A stretch of 64,000 nt of DNA from a bacterium (GCA_017403285.1 JAFQOI010000018.1:1-64000), one strand, 5' to 3'; numbered from the stretch's first letter, positions 1 to 8,876 are shown. Notes: generated by a model from the letters alone, not told the origin. Program-made: numbers and translations.

Positions 1-3000
1 ATGTAGTATTATTAACACTAGAAAATCAATTAAAAGAAATTGAAAATAAATTAGAAACAACAAAAAATCAAAATGGATGGATATCTAAAACTTGGGATTG
101 GTTTAAAAATACCACAGGTATTGGGGCAAGTTCAGATAAAGTTCAATCAGAAATAAATTCAATAAAGAAACAAATTGAAGAACTTAAAAAAGGAAATACC
201 GATTTAGAAACAGTATATAAAAATATTACAGGAAAAGATTTAACTAACGAAGAATTATCAAGCTTTATAAATGGAGAAACAAACTTATTAGATTCTTCAA
301 AAGTTGGCGAGTCAATTAATAAGTACTCAGAAGGTCAAAAAATGTGTACCGATATCGTTGCCGATGTGGTATCAGGTATTGTTGCAATAGGAGCAGCTGC
401 GGCAGCACCATTTACTGGTGGTGCAAGTTTACTAGTTGCAGGTGCAGTTGGGGCTGGTTTAAAAGTTGCGATTAAAGCATCTGATTGTATTGGGAATAAT
501 AAAAAATATGAATTAAAAGATGGATTATACGATACAGCTACTGGTTTTGTTAACGGGTTAATGGGTCCATTAACAAATGGTTTAGGTGGTGCTGCAGGTA
601 CTTCTGTTGCAAAAGCCTTTGGTTTAAAAGCCGTTGAAAGTACAGCCAAAGAAGGTTTAGAACAAGCAATAAAATTTGCAGGTAAAGAAGTAATTGAAGA
701 AGGTGTTGAACAAGTCGCTAAAACTGTAGCAAAAGAAGCTATCGAAGAAGGCGTAGAACAAGGTGTTAAACAAGCTGGTAAAAGTACTATAGCTAAAATT
801 TTAGCAAAACAAGGTAGTGAATATATTTTAGAAGAAGGTGCAGAGAAAACACTTAAAACATCCTTTGGTAAATTTGCCGCATATGGTGTTGATATGATGG
901 TTGATGGTTCTTTATCTGGTGCTGCAGATGGTGCAATAAGGGCAGTAGCAGAAGGTAGACCAGAAGATATTTTATCTGATACCGTTTCTGGTTTTGCTGG
1001 TGGTTTAATTATGTCACCAATTATCGGCGGAAGTATGCGTGGTGCAACTAAACTTGGCGGAACTGTTTTAAATAAAATTAATAATAAAATAACAATAAGA
1101 AATATACTACCAGATGGAAGTAACACAAAATTCTCACAGGGGGAAGTTGGTGACTGTGCTTTCTTATCAATGTTTGATGGAATGCTAAATAACAAAACAA
1201 CTTTTAAACAACTACAAAATTCTATTTTAACAGATACAAATGGCAATATCTCTGTAAATATTGGAGGCAAAACTGTAACTGTTGCAAGAGAAGCATTGAC
1301 AGATGAAATATTAGCTGATAAATCAGGGGTAAAATTATTCGAAGCCGCTTATAAACAACTTATTGGTGATGATGCATTAGATGGTGGGTTTGCCGATGTT
1401 GTAGCAAAAAACCTTGGTTTAAACCCTATTCACATTGAAGGCGATGCATTAACAGATGATGTTTTTGAACAAATTTCAAAAGAACAAGATAATGCAATTT
1501 TATCTTTAGGCTTAAAAGTTAATGATAATGGTGTTGTTGATGTTAACGGAACAAACCAACACTATTTTTCAATTAAAAATGTTGATACAGAAGCAAAAAC
1601 TTTAACTTTAGTTGATACATACGATACATCTAAAACTATTACAATGACTTTTGATGATGTAAAAACACAAGGTATTTCAATTGATGGTGGAAGTATCAAA
1701 AAAACAAATTTACCTAATATTGAAAGAACAGCTAGTGATACTCCTTTCAAGGGTATTCAGCAAATAACAACTCCTATACAAAATTATACCCCTGAAGAGA
1801 AAACTCAAATACTTTTAGATAAAGGGGTTGATAGTTATCAGGTTAAAGATTTTATTTCACTTGATGATACACAATTCTCTAGAGTTGAAAAACTTTTAGA
1901 TAAAGGGGTTTATGGTTCTTATGTTAAAAATATAGCCGCTCTTGATGATACACAATTTGCGAGAGCAGAAAAGCTTTTAGATAAAGGGGTTGATGGTTAT
2001 TATGTTAAAAATATAGCCGCTCTTGATGATACACAATTTGCTAGAGCAGAAAAGCTTTTAGATAAAGGGGTTGGTAGTTATCAGGTAGAAAACATTGCAA
2101 AATTAAGTGATAAACAATATCAAAGATTTTCAGATTTAACAAAAGCTGGTATAGACACATATAATGCCATAAAAATTGCAACTTTAGATAATGGACAATT
2201 TACACATTATGAAAAGTTAATCAACACTGGTATAGATATTGATAATGCATTAAAAATCGCGACTTTGACTGAATTTGAACTTAAAAATTATGAAAAATAT
2301 ATTCAAGATGGATTAAGCCCTGAAATAGCCGTACAATACGCTCCTGATTCATATTACGGAATACGACGAGATAGACTTATAGAACTATCAAAAAGAGGAC
2401 TTGACCATGATAATGTGATAATGATTTTAAATTATTCAGATGAGAAAATTTATAGTAGAACAGTTAATTTATTGGAAAATGGCATTGATATTGAGGAAGC
2501 GATTTCAGGAGGCAGTACTCAAAGAGAGTATGATGAATTAATTGAAAAGATTAATTCATCACCAAATGCAATGAGAGATTTATTAAATTCAGATAATTAC
2601 ATGGCAAAATTAAATAAAGCTACTCAAGGTAAATATCAAAAAGAATTAAATTTAATTTTAGATCCGGCTTCTATGCCTTTCAAAACAAGAAAGGCATTAT
2701 TAGAAAGTGGATTAACAGAAGATGAATTCTTTGAATCTATAAAAAAATTATCAACTTCTACGTATAAATTGGCAATGGGTACTCCAAATCAATATTTAAG
2801 TGATATTGATATTAAATATACAACAAAAGTTAATGGTAAATATCCGCAATTACCTGATGAAGTATTAAAGCAACAACAAAAACAAATAAATGATTTTTTT
2901 GCTGAACACATGGCAGAATTAACACGAGCATTAAAATATATAGATGCGGATACTTTAAATCAGATGATGGATAAAAGAACAGCAAAATTTGCTGAATCTT

Positions 3001-4445
3001 TAACGAACTTAAATAATTTAAAAGATGAAAACTTTAAACTGCTTTCTGATTTAACACAAAAATGCAAAGCACCATATACAAATGCTGAAAAACAAGCATT
3101 AATTGCAAAAAGAGCAAAATCTGGAAAACCACTAAATGATGCTCAAATAAAAACTTTAAATGAACAAACAACTAGAAATCTAACTGCTAGAGAAAAAATT
3201 CAATTATGTCAAATTGTTGAAATATATCAAAAAGTAGGAATAGATAAATCTTCCTTATCAAAAATGATTACTGATGGTGAAGTAGACTTAAACTATGCAA
3301 AACAAAGTATCCAAAAAGAAATACTAAAAGCCGCAGGAATAAAAGAAGAAGACATTTCAAAAATTTCAATTGATAAGCTAAAATTTAATGAAGAATATTC
3401 TTATTTAGCATTACAAAAAGCTGAAAATATATTAGAAGGAGAAGAAGGCGAACAAGTAAAAGAAGCCCTCCGAAATGGTATTCAAGAAATAAGAAATATG
3501 GATAAAGATCTACTAGATGCAGTTATAAAACAAAGCGAAGAATTAATGAATAGCAAAGAATTTGCTCTTACTGCTACTGCCGAATTGAGAACCTTGAATG
3601 AAAAAATGCTTGATATTTATAAAAACCCCGATAAATATTCTGATGATGAAATATATGAAATAATGTTAGACTCCGTCAGAGTGGCAATAGGTATGCATTC
3701 AGAAAGTGATCAATTAAATGTTGTAATTAGAGAATCAGTGCTGGGCGATTTTTCAAAATTTATTACTGATGAATCGAATATCTATGGACAAGCAAATGCG
3801 AAAACAGCAACAGCCTTTGCAATGAATGGTATTAATTACGAGCAATGGTTAAAACCAGATATAGAAGATGTAAAATTAATGGTAAACGATCAAGAAATGA
3901 CAATAAAAATGTGGGATAGAAACCCTCAAGAAGATTTATTTATGGGAAATAAAACAAGTTGTTGTACAGCAATTGGTACAGGAGGAAATGCTGCTGCAAC
4001 TCCAGTATATTTATTAAACACTTCTTATAATGTTGTTGAATTATTTGACGAGACTGGCGATGTTGTTGGTATGTCAAGAATATTCATGGCAAATGTTGAT
4101 GGTAAACCATCAATTATTATGGATAACATTGAATTAAATACAAATTATAAGGATACAAAAGCCAGCAATGAAGTTAAAACAAAAATTAGAAATGGCTTCT
4201 TTGAATATATGAATAAATATGCTGAACACATTACAAGTGATCCTAATTCTCAGGTATACTTCTACTCTGGAGATATCCATGTTCCAAATTCTGACTTAAA
4301 ACACCAAAATATTACATTAGACTTCATTGGTTCTCTTTCTCAAGAAACAGTTTATGTAAATTCTGCGGGATGTAGCTGGATTGACCCAACAAAAATCGCT
4401 AAAAACGGAAGCATAGATTTTCTTGTAGTACCAAAGAAAAAATAA
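1..4445 (+). CDS. Giant modular protein, calpain-like protease domain, helical repeats (5' partial)
   Basis: The frame is open from base 3 with no stop, so the gene begins before the window; the first in-frame Met at 342 is internal. Order seen: N-terminal coiled coil (about bases 15-210); Gly/Ala-rich hydrophobic stretch (350-480); amphipathic repeats (EEGVEQ motifs, 650-850); a second hydrophobic Gly-rich stretch (880-1050); a calpain-like cysteine protease domain with Gln-x5-Cys (GEVGDC, Cys codon 1155) and a His (codon 1560) followed by LVDTYD; 27-residue helical repeats (1779-2345); a long helical region; and a C-terminal domain with an SCC motif near 3955 and a GMSRIF motif near 4070. 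The usual calpain Asn appears to be Asp. Architecture resembles a toxin or effector; function is inferred. A hairpin terminator follows. Confidence 0.75.
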   Translation, partial: VVLLTLENQLKEIENKLETTKNQNGWISKTWDWFKNTTGIGASSDKVQSEINSIKKQIEELKKGNTDLETVYKNITGKDLTNEELSSFINGETNLLDSSKVGESINKYSEGQKMCTDIVADVVSGIVAIGAAAAAPFTGGASLLVAGAVGAGLKVAIKASDCIGNNKKYELKDGLYDTATGFVNGLMGPLTNGLGGAAGTSVAKAFGLKAVESTAKEGLEQAIKFAGKEVIEEGVEQVAKTVAKEAIEEGVEQGVKQAGKSTIAKILAKQGSEYILEEGAEKTLKTSFGKFAAYGVDMMVDGSLSGAADGAIRAVAEGRPEDILSDTVSGFAGGLIMSPIIGGSMRGATKLGGTVLNKINNKITIRNILPDGSNTKFSQGEVGDCAFLSMFDGMLNNKTTFKQLQNSILTDTNGNISVNIGGKTVTVAREALTDEILADKSGVKLFEAAYKQLIGDDALDGGFADVVAKNLGLNPIHIEGDALTDDVFEQISKEQDNAILSLGLKVNDNGVVDVNGTNQHYFSIKNVDTEAKTLTLVDTYDTSKTITMTFDDVKTQGISIDGGSIKKTNLPNIERTASDTPFKGIQQITTPIQNYTPEEKTQILLDKGVDSYQVKDFISLDDTQFSRVEKLLDKGVYGSYVKNIAALDDTQFARAEKLLDKGVDGYYVKNIAALDDTQFARAEKLLDKGVGSYQVENIAKLSDKQYQRFSDLTKAGIDTYNAIKIATLDNGQFTHYEKLINTGIDIDNALKIATLTEFELKNYEKYIQDGLSPEIAVQYAPDSYYGIRRDRLIELSKRGLDHDNVIMILNYSDEKIYSRTVNLLENGIDIEEAISGGSTQREYDELIEKINSSPNAMRDLLNSDNYMAKLNKATQGKYQKELNLILDPASMPFKTRKALLESGLTEDEFFESIKKLSTSTYKLAMGTPNQYLSDIDIKYTTKVNGKYPQLPDEVLKQQQKQINDFFAEHMAELTRALKYIDADTLNQMMDKRTAKFAESLTNLNNLKDENFKLLSDLTQKCKAPYTNAEKQALIAKRAKSGKPLNDAQIKTLNEQTTRNLTAREKIQLCQIVEIYQKVGIDKSSLSKMITDGEVDLNYAKQSIQKEILKAAGIKEEDISKISIDKLKFNEEYSYLALQKAENILEGEEGEQVKEALRNGIQEIRNMDKDLLDAVIKQSEELMNSKEFALTATAELRTLNEKMLDIYKNPDKYSDDEIYEIMLDSVRVAIGMHSESDQLNVVIRESVLGDFSKFITDESNIYGQANAKTATAFAMNGINYEQWLKPDIEDVKLMVNDQEMTIKMWDRNPQEDLFMGNKTSCCTAIGTGGNAAATPVYLLNTSYNVVELFDETGDVVGMSRIFMANVDGKPSIIMDNIELNTNYKDTKASNEVKTKIRNGFFEYMNKYAEHITSDPNSQVYFYSGDIHVPNSDLKHQNITLDFIGSLSQETVYVNSAGCSWIDPTKIAKNGSIDFLVVPKKK
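1779..2345 (+). repeat. 81-bp in-frame tandem repeats
   Basis: Units of 81 bp (27 residues, pattern LDDTQFARAEKLLDKGV...) start at 1860, 1941, 2022 and 2103, with more diverged units on both sides. Units 1941 and 2022 are almost identical over their first 54 bases, which indicates recent duplication. Each unit looks like a two-helix solenoid repeat. The same protein repeat occurs in the metalloprotease at 20813. Confidence 0.85.
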
Positions 4446-4463
4446 ATAACTATTTACTAAATT

Positions 4464-4499
4464 AAAAAGTTGAGTTATAAGAATTTAACTCAACTTTTT
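4464..4499 (+). terminator. Rho-independent terminator after the giant gene
   Basis: A perfect 14-bp stem (4464-4477 with 4486-4499) and an 8-base loop end in a T run. It lies 18 bases after the stop of the giant gene. A second short palindrome (aacttgc/gcaagtt) lies near 4536-4552. Confidence 0.85.
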
Positions 4500-4573
4500 A
4501 ACTATTCGTTCGCTCATTTCGTTTTTATTTATTAGAACTTGCTTCGCAAGTTGGTTGCTCGCGTTAAACGGCG

Positions 4574-5338
4574 TTGCGCAAAGAAAATTCTTCAATACTA
4601 GTTTTGATACTTAAGTCAGAATGTAACTGGGAAATTTTTCTTAAATTATGTGAAGATTTAGTGACTGAAGCCAAAAAAACTCAAAAAGAACGAGCAAAAG
4701 CTATAATAACAAGATTAAAACGCTGGCAAGTTTTTTTGCAAAATGAAAATCATACAATACCAGATGAAATTCAAATTGGTTTAATGGGCGAACTTATTTT
4801 CTTAAATGAATATTTATCGCAAGCAGTATTATTAGAGGAAGCTATTAATGCTTGGGTAGGTCCAGAAAAAGAAAAACAAGATTTTAGAATTAATGGTATA
4901 AACATCGAAGTTAAAGCATATATGGATAGAAAACATGGACAGATAATTGTATCGTCTCTCGAACAGTTAAATAATCATGACAATAACTTGTTTCTATTTG
5001 CAATCGGATTTAAATCACATGATACAAGCAAAACACTTAAAGATTATTGTCGTATAATCAAGAATAGAATTACAATAGAGTGCCCTTCCTGTATGTATGA
5101 TTTTGAACAATTATTATCTTCTTATGGTTTTTGTATGGATATAGAATATAGCAATTTAAAATCATTATCGTCATATAAAACAGTGTGTTATAAAATTACA
5201 GATGAGTTTCCTAAAATTCCGATAAGTGTAAAACAAAATGCAATAATAAATGTCAATTATAAATTAGACTTAGCTCAATGTGATAATTATATTTACGACA
5301 TTAAAAATTTAATTACCACCATAAAAGAGGGGGTATAA
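4574..5338 (+). pseudogene. PD-(D/E)XK (DUF4420-type) restriction-associated protein, N-terminus lost
   Basis: The protein has the core of the DUF4420 putative PD-(D/E)XK nuclease family: GLMGELIFL, then AWVGP, QDFRINGINIEVKA (catalytic Asp and Glu-x-Lys) and a SSLEQL motif. Family members normally have several dozen more N-terminal residues. Here the frame opens only at a TTG directly after a TAA (4565-4567), with no ribosome-binding site, so it looks 5'-truncated. In other bacteria the family sits with MORC-type ATPase, Z1 and AIPR genes in restriction-like systems, and the next fragment is AIPR-like. Probably not expressed as a working nuclease. Confidence 0.6.
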
Positions 5339-5542
5339 ATGTTTACTATTGAAGAATTTCATGAAGAATTAATGCAAGAAATATTTCAAAGAGCAAATAG
5401 CTTTGAAATAATGAGAGAACAAGCTTTTCTTGAAGAAGTAGAAAATCGCTTAATTGAAGAGTCAGACCTTTCTGAAAATGTACAATTTAATTTGATTTCA
5501 GAGAAAATGGCTCAATTTGGCGTAAAACCAAAAGCATTTTAA
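5339..5542 (+). pseudogene. AIPR-family N-terminal fragment
   Basis: A 67-residue frame starts at ATG immediately after the DUF4420 stop and has a good GAGGGGG-type site. Its sequence (a ...REQAFLEEVENRLIEESDLSE core) resembles the N-terminus of AIPR (abortive infection phage resistance) proteins, which are normally many hundreds of residues long. It stops where the family usually continues towards a DGY-type motif. The adjacency to DUF4420 matches the known gene order of this restriction family. A small free-standing protein cannot be excluded. Confidence 0.5.
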
Positions 5543-5720
5543 ATAATTTTCGCAATCATCTTTTCATTATATTCAGATAGACCAGTAAGTTTTACCTTCA
5601 GTTAATTCTTCAAAATGTTTACTAAGAAGATGGCGTAGTCCACTACAACGACCAATAAAATACGAATTAAAATTTGGATTACCTAAACCCTTTGCTATGA
5701 AACTGTTTGACACATTTTAT
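5539..5720 (-). pseudogene. Unrecognised decayed gene fragment
   Basis: The minus strand encodes a coherent C-terminus (NSFIAKGLGNPNFNSYFIGR, then a helical stretch with SKHFEELTEGKTY). One extra base near 5580 shifts the frame, after which GLSEYNEKMIAKII reaches a TAA at 5539-5541. No start is visible and I do not recognise the family. It converges on the AIPR stub and overlaps its stop, as expected for debris joined by deletions. Confidence 0.4.
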
Positions 5721-5743
5721 CAAACTGCAAGACTGTTAAGAGC

Positions 5744-5777
5744 TCAAATTTAAAAGAAAAATTCTCATTTTGCAGTC
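5744..5777 (+). repeat. 34-bp direct repeat, left copy
   Basis: Bases 5744-5777 match 8611-8644 at 32 of 34 positions in the same orientation. The two copies are 2.87 kb apart and bracket the mcrC remnant, the MORN-like gene and the decayed C-terminal-domain copy. Could be a recombination scar or a dispersed repeat. Confidence 0.75.
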
Positions 5778-6021
5778 AGTTTTTCTCACTATAGATAAAC
5801 GGACATTTTTGAAAAATATGTAATTGAAATTTTGAAGTAAGATTGGCTTGGTGTTTAAGATTGAGATTGTTTCCCACGGTTTTGGTTGGACAAAATAATT
5901 ATGTCCGAAATGTCCGTTTCGTGTCCTTTGCTTGTCCTTAATTTGCCCCTCAAATGTCCTTGGTATATTTAAATTTTAGCGTTTTTTAAAAATGTAATCG
6001 AAAGTATGTAATTGAAAAATA
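5778..6021. other. Non-coding stretch with a TGTCC cluster
   Basis: No convincing gene. Between about 5906 and 5963 the pentamer tgtcc recurs five times at irregular short spacing, in a relatively GC-richer patch. It may be debris of an in-frame repeat or a binding array. Confidence 0.3.
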
Positions 6022-6442
6022 TTAATTCAATAGTTTTATTAACTCTCTTCTAACTACAGGTAAATTTACTTTTAAATTTTCATATCTTAAATTTATTGTT
6101 TTAAAATCTATTTTTATATTTTTATTACCGGCATTTAAATAATAATCCGGAATTTTTGGCACTTTTTCATTCTATCTGGGGTACAATAAAATTGCGTGAT
6201 TCGTATTATACAATAAGCAATAAACTGAAACTTGAAAATCATTTGTATTTGTTAATTTCTTATATTTTGTATCGATAATAATTTTTTCTGTCTTTATTTT
6301 CCGCAAATATAATTTACAAAAGTATTTTGCTTATTATTGTTATCACCATCAAGTAGTTTTTTGCCTTTCTGAGCAATAAAACTCCATTCAGGACCGGTTT
6401 TTTTATTACTTCAAATACAAATTCTTCAAATAATTTATTCAT
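6022..6442 (-). pseudogene. mcrC-like restriction subunit remnant
   Basis: Read on the minus strand from ATG 6442, the pieces give MNKLFEEFVFEVI, then in another frame GPEWSFIAQKGKKLLDGD, then IIIDTKYKKL with a downstream D-x-Q and ILLYP. This is the PD-(D/E)XK nuclease end of McrC, the partner of the McrB GTPase in modification-dependent restriction. At least two frameshifts and an in-frame TAG (near 6178) break it, and the N-terminal half and mcrB are absent. It is a clear relic; only the C-terminal third can be read. Confidence 0.7.
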
Positions 6443-6631
6443 ATCCCAAATGTGGCAAAGATTTTAAACTCTGCATTAAAAGGCATTTTGCTTTACAAAA
6501 CTCAATACAAATACAGCAAAAAAAACAATTTTAAAAGGTCACAGTTTTTATATTGTTATGGCACAATAAACATTGTGTGCAATATAACCTATGACCAGAA
6601 ATGCAATTAATAAATATGAAAGGAAAAAACC

Positions 6632-7879
6632 ATGAGCGTATCTCGAATAAACAGCACTTCTGTCTCAACCACAGAAAACAAAAAACCAGAAAAGAAATCA
6701 ATGTCGCAAAAAACAAAAACTGCTATTATTGCTGGAACTGTTTTGGCGAGCGCTGCAGCGTGTGCTGGAATTATAGTTGGAATTAAAAAAGGTAAAATAA
6801 ATATAAATAGAGGTCAAAACGTTGCCGGCGATACTATATCTGGTCTTAAAAAAATAAAATTTAACAATGGTACTGCTCTAAATTCAGATGGCTCAAAATT
6901 TACAGGAATTATTGAAGATACTCTAAAAAATGGCGATAAAATATCTTTGGAATATACTGATGGGATATTAAAAAAATCAACAAGAAGTGGTTCAAAGAAT
7001 TTTGAAAAAGTATTTAAATATGATGCTAATAAGTTGCAAGAAGTTGCTACAAAAGAGGGGGCATCATTAAGACGATTTGTTAAAACAGAAAATGGTCATC
7101 AAATTACAGAAGATAATAAACTCATAAAAAAAATGTATATACATAAAAACAATATAGTTGTTAATGACTTTGATAAAGAAAGCGGAATAATAAAACAATC
7201 TATTAATTTTGATAATAATAAAAAAACAAAAGAAATTATTAAATCCGATGCACTTGATAAATTAAAAATAGCACAAAGCAAAAATAGTAAATTAGAAAAA
7301 AGTGCAATTATTGAATCAGAAACTTGGGAAAGTGGCGCGTTAAAAAAAGCTAAATTTGAAGATGGGACAATAAAGAAATATGACAAGGAAGGACATGTTA
7401 TATTTGAACAAAAACCAAATGGGGAAACTTCACAATTAAGAAAATACGACAGGTTTGCATCAGATAGGGAGGAAATAACATTTGATGAATTTGGTAGAGA
7501 GTTTGATGATTGCGTTGGCGTAAAGAATCGTTATGCTTTGGATTTTCCAAACGGACACACAAAATATTATGATAACAAAGGCACATTAAGAAAAGAAAAA
7601 TTTCCAGATGGAACTTCTTCACTCTATTATGCCGATGGAACAATTATGCGAGAAAATGTGAAAAAAGGCGATATACTTGTTACTAATGAATATTATCCAT
7701 CTGGACAAATTAAATATGAAGGAAATATAACAGGAGGAAAAAGTATATGGTATAGGAAAGACGGCACCATTTCAGATTTTTGGAAAGATGAAAATCATTC
7801 CATAGTATATAAAGACGATGGTATTACTAAAAAATACGAATCATTTCTAGACGGTAGTACAAAAGAATATAATAATTAA
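6632..7879 (+). CDS. Membrane-anchored MORN-like repeat protein
   Basis: The 415-aa protein starts at ATG 6632 behind a GAAAGGA site. A short polar N-terminus is followed by one membrane segment (IIAGTVLASAAACAGIIVGI, residues about 28-48). The rest is beta-rich short repeats of the form DGT..Y..DG.., notably near the C-terminus, like MORN or YwqK-type repeats. Such repeats mediate binding in many unrelated proteins, so no activity is claimed. It sits alone between decayed genes, convergent with the pseudogene to its right, and is itself intact. Confidence 0.75.
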   Translation: MSVSRINSTSVSTTENKKPEKKSMSQKTKTAIIAGTVLASAAACAGIIVGIKKGKININRGQNVAGDTISGLKKIKFNNGTALNSDGSKFTGIIEDTLKNGDKISLEYTDGILKKSTRSGSKNFEKVFKYDANKLQEVATKEGASLRRFVKTENGHQITEDNKLIKKMYIHKNNIVVNDFDKESGIIKQSINFDNNKKTKEIIKSDALDKLKIAQSKNSKLEKSAIIESETWESGALKKAKFEDGTIKKYDKEGHVIFEQKPNGETSQLRKYDRFASDREEITFDEFGREFDDCVGVKNRYALDFPNGHTKYYDNKGTLRKEKFPDGTSSLYYADGTIMRENVKKGDILVTNEYYPSGQIKYEGNITGGKSIWYRKDGTISDFWKDENHSIVYKDDGITKKYESFLDGSTKEYNN

Positions 7880-7903
7880 TACACTAATACATATTTTAAT
7901 TTT

Positions 7904-7964
7904 ATGCATAGTTCTTCATCTTTGCCGAATTTAAAACTTTTGGCTAGCATGAAGAACTATGCAT
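7904..7964. repeat. 16-bp perfect inverted repeat
   Basis: atgcatagttcttcat (7904-7919) is exactly inverted at 7949-7964 with a 29-base spacer. It lies between two convergent genes. There is no T run directly after the stem on either strand, so it is a weak terminator candidate and may be an element end. Confidence 0.7.
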
Positions 7965-8520
7965 TTAAACGTAATTTTAAAATTAGCTTTTAGTATAAAG
8001 TTATAAAAAATTTTATTATTTAGCTCTATAAAGTTCAACATTTTAAAATTCATTATTTTTTTAGGTTTATCACAACCACCTACAGAATTGAAGTACATTC
8101 GTTTGCATGAAATATCGCCTATAAAATCCATATTTAAAGCTACTTTTTGCAAATCATACACTTCTGTATCAACATAATTACCCGTTAAGTATATATGAGT
8201 ACCGCTATATCATATTATTTTTTTAGCAAGTTTTTTTACATATTCAAAATAACTATTTCTAATTTCAATTTTATCATTTGGTATCATGTTTTTAATGAAC
8301 GTATTATTCAATTCAAAATTATTCATAATTACAGATGGTTTGCCATCGGCATTTGCTATAAATATTCTTGACATTCCAACAACCTGACCAGATTCATCAA
8401 ATAATCCGACAATATTATATAAAGTATTAAGCAGAGTTTCTGTTGTTAAAGTTGAATTCCCTGCTGTTCAATGATATGATCCTATGTTTTTATACAACAA
8501 AAATAATTATACATCTAAAG
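7931..8520 (-). pseudogene. Decayed copy of the giant protein's C-terminal domain
   Basis: The minus strand reads AGNSTLTTETLLNTLYNIV, then FDESGQVVGMSRIFIANADG, KPSVIMNNFELNN, RNSYFEYVKKLAKKI and MDFIGDISCKRMYFNSVGGC. Each block aligns in order with the giant protein (for example FDETGDVVGMSRIFMANVDG and LDFIGSLSQETVYVNSAGC). In-frame TGA codons near 8214 and 8470 interrupt it, and no upstream part of the gene is visible. The strand is opposite to the intact copy. Only the last ~150 residues survive. Confidence 0.75.
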
Positions 8521-8610
8521 GGGTTATTATAATAGATGTAACAATGCTTTTTTATAGTTTCAAATTACAAAATTCCCTATCCAACTTTTGAATTTCAGGT
8601 GTCAGACAGT

Positions 8611-8644
8611 TCAAATTCAAAAGAAAAATTCTCGTTTTGCAGTC
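8611..8644 (+). repeat. 34-bp direct repeat, right copy
   Basis: Partner of 5744-5777 with two mismatches. It lies about 85 bases from the 3' end of the tRNA-Ser gene. Confidence 0.75.
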
Positions 8645-8689
8645 GAAAATTCTCAACCTGCAAGACAATTTGTAATTGTATTGTATAAA

Positions 8690-8726
8690 TTAAAAAAATA
8701 AAAAGCCACCTAGTATAGGTGGCTTA
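8690..8726 (-). terminator. Terminator of tRNA-Ser
   Basis: The hairpin aagccacc/ggtggctt, read on the minus strand, is followed by a T-rich tail just downstream of the tRNA 3' end. Confidence 0.8.
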
Positions 8727-8728
8727 AA

Positions 8729-8818
8729 TGGAGGAGGAGGTGGGATTCGAACCCACGGTACGCTCGCACGTACGACGGTTTTCAAGACCGCTCCGATCAA
8801 CCGCTCCGGCACTCCTCC
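8729..8818 (-). tRNA. tRNA-Ser (anticodon TGA)
   Basis: The minus strand folds as a class II tRNA: acceptor stem ggaggag/ctcctcc, D arm with gcggttgat, anticodon loop cttgaaa (anticodon TGA), a long variable arm (gtacg/cgtac) typical of Ser, and T arm gtggg-ttcgaat-cccac. The 3' CCA appears to be encoded. The discriminator base reads T, whereas bacterial Ser tRNAs usually have G. The 3' end faces the accessory block, the usual orientation for island insertion. Confidence 0.93.
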
Positions 8819-8876
8819 GAAATGTAATATTATATTAATCAAAAAGCTTTTCTTTGTAAAGTAAATTTTTTTTTAA

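Noticed and set aside
335-1270. Long minus-strand open frame opposite the giant gene
   Set aside because: It mirrors a low-stop, Gly/Ala-rich coding region and has no start site or family resemblance; the plus frame has clear domains.
1860-2102. 81-bp repeats as a CRISPR array
   Set aside because: Units are contiguous, in frame and without unique spacers; they encode protein repeats.
7931-8520. TGA read as tryptophan in the decayed domain copy
   Set aside because: TGA terminates several intact genes here (for example at 14959-14961 and 18947-18949), so recoding is not supported; nonsense mutations are simpler.
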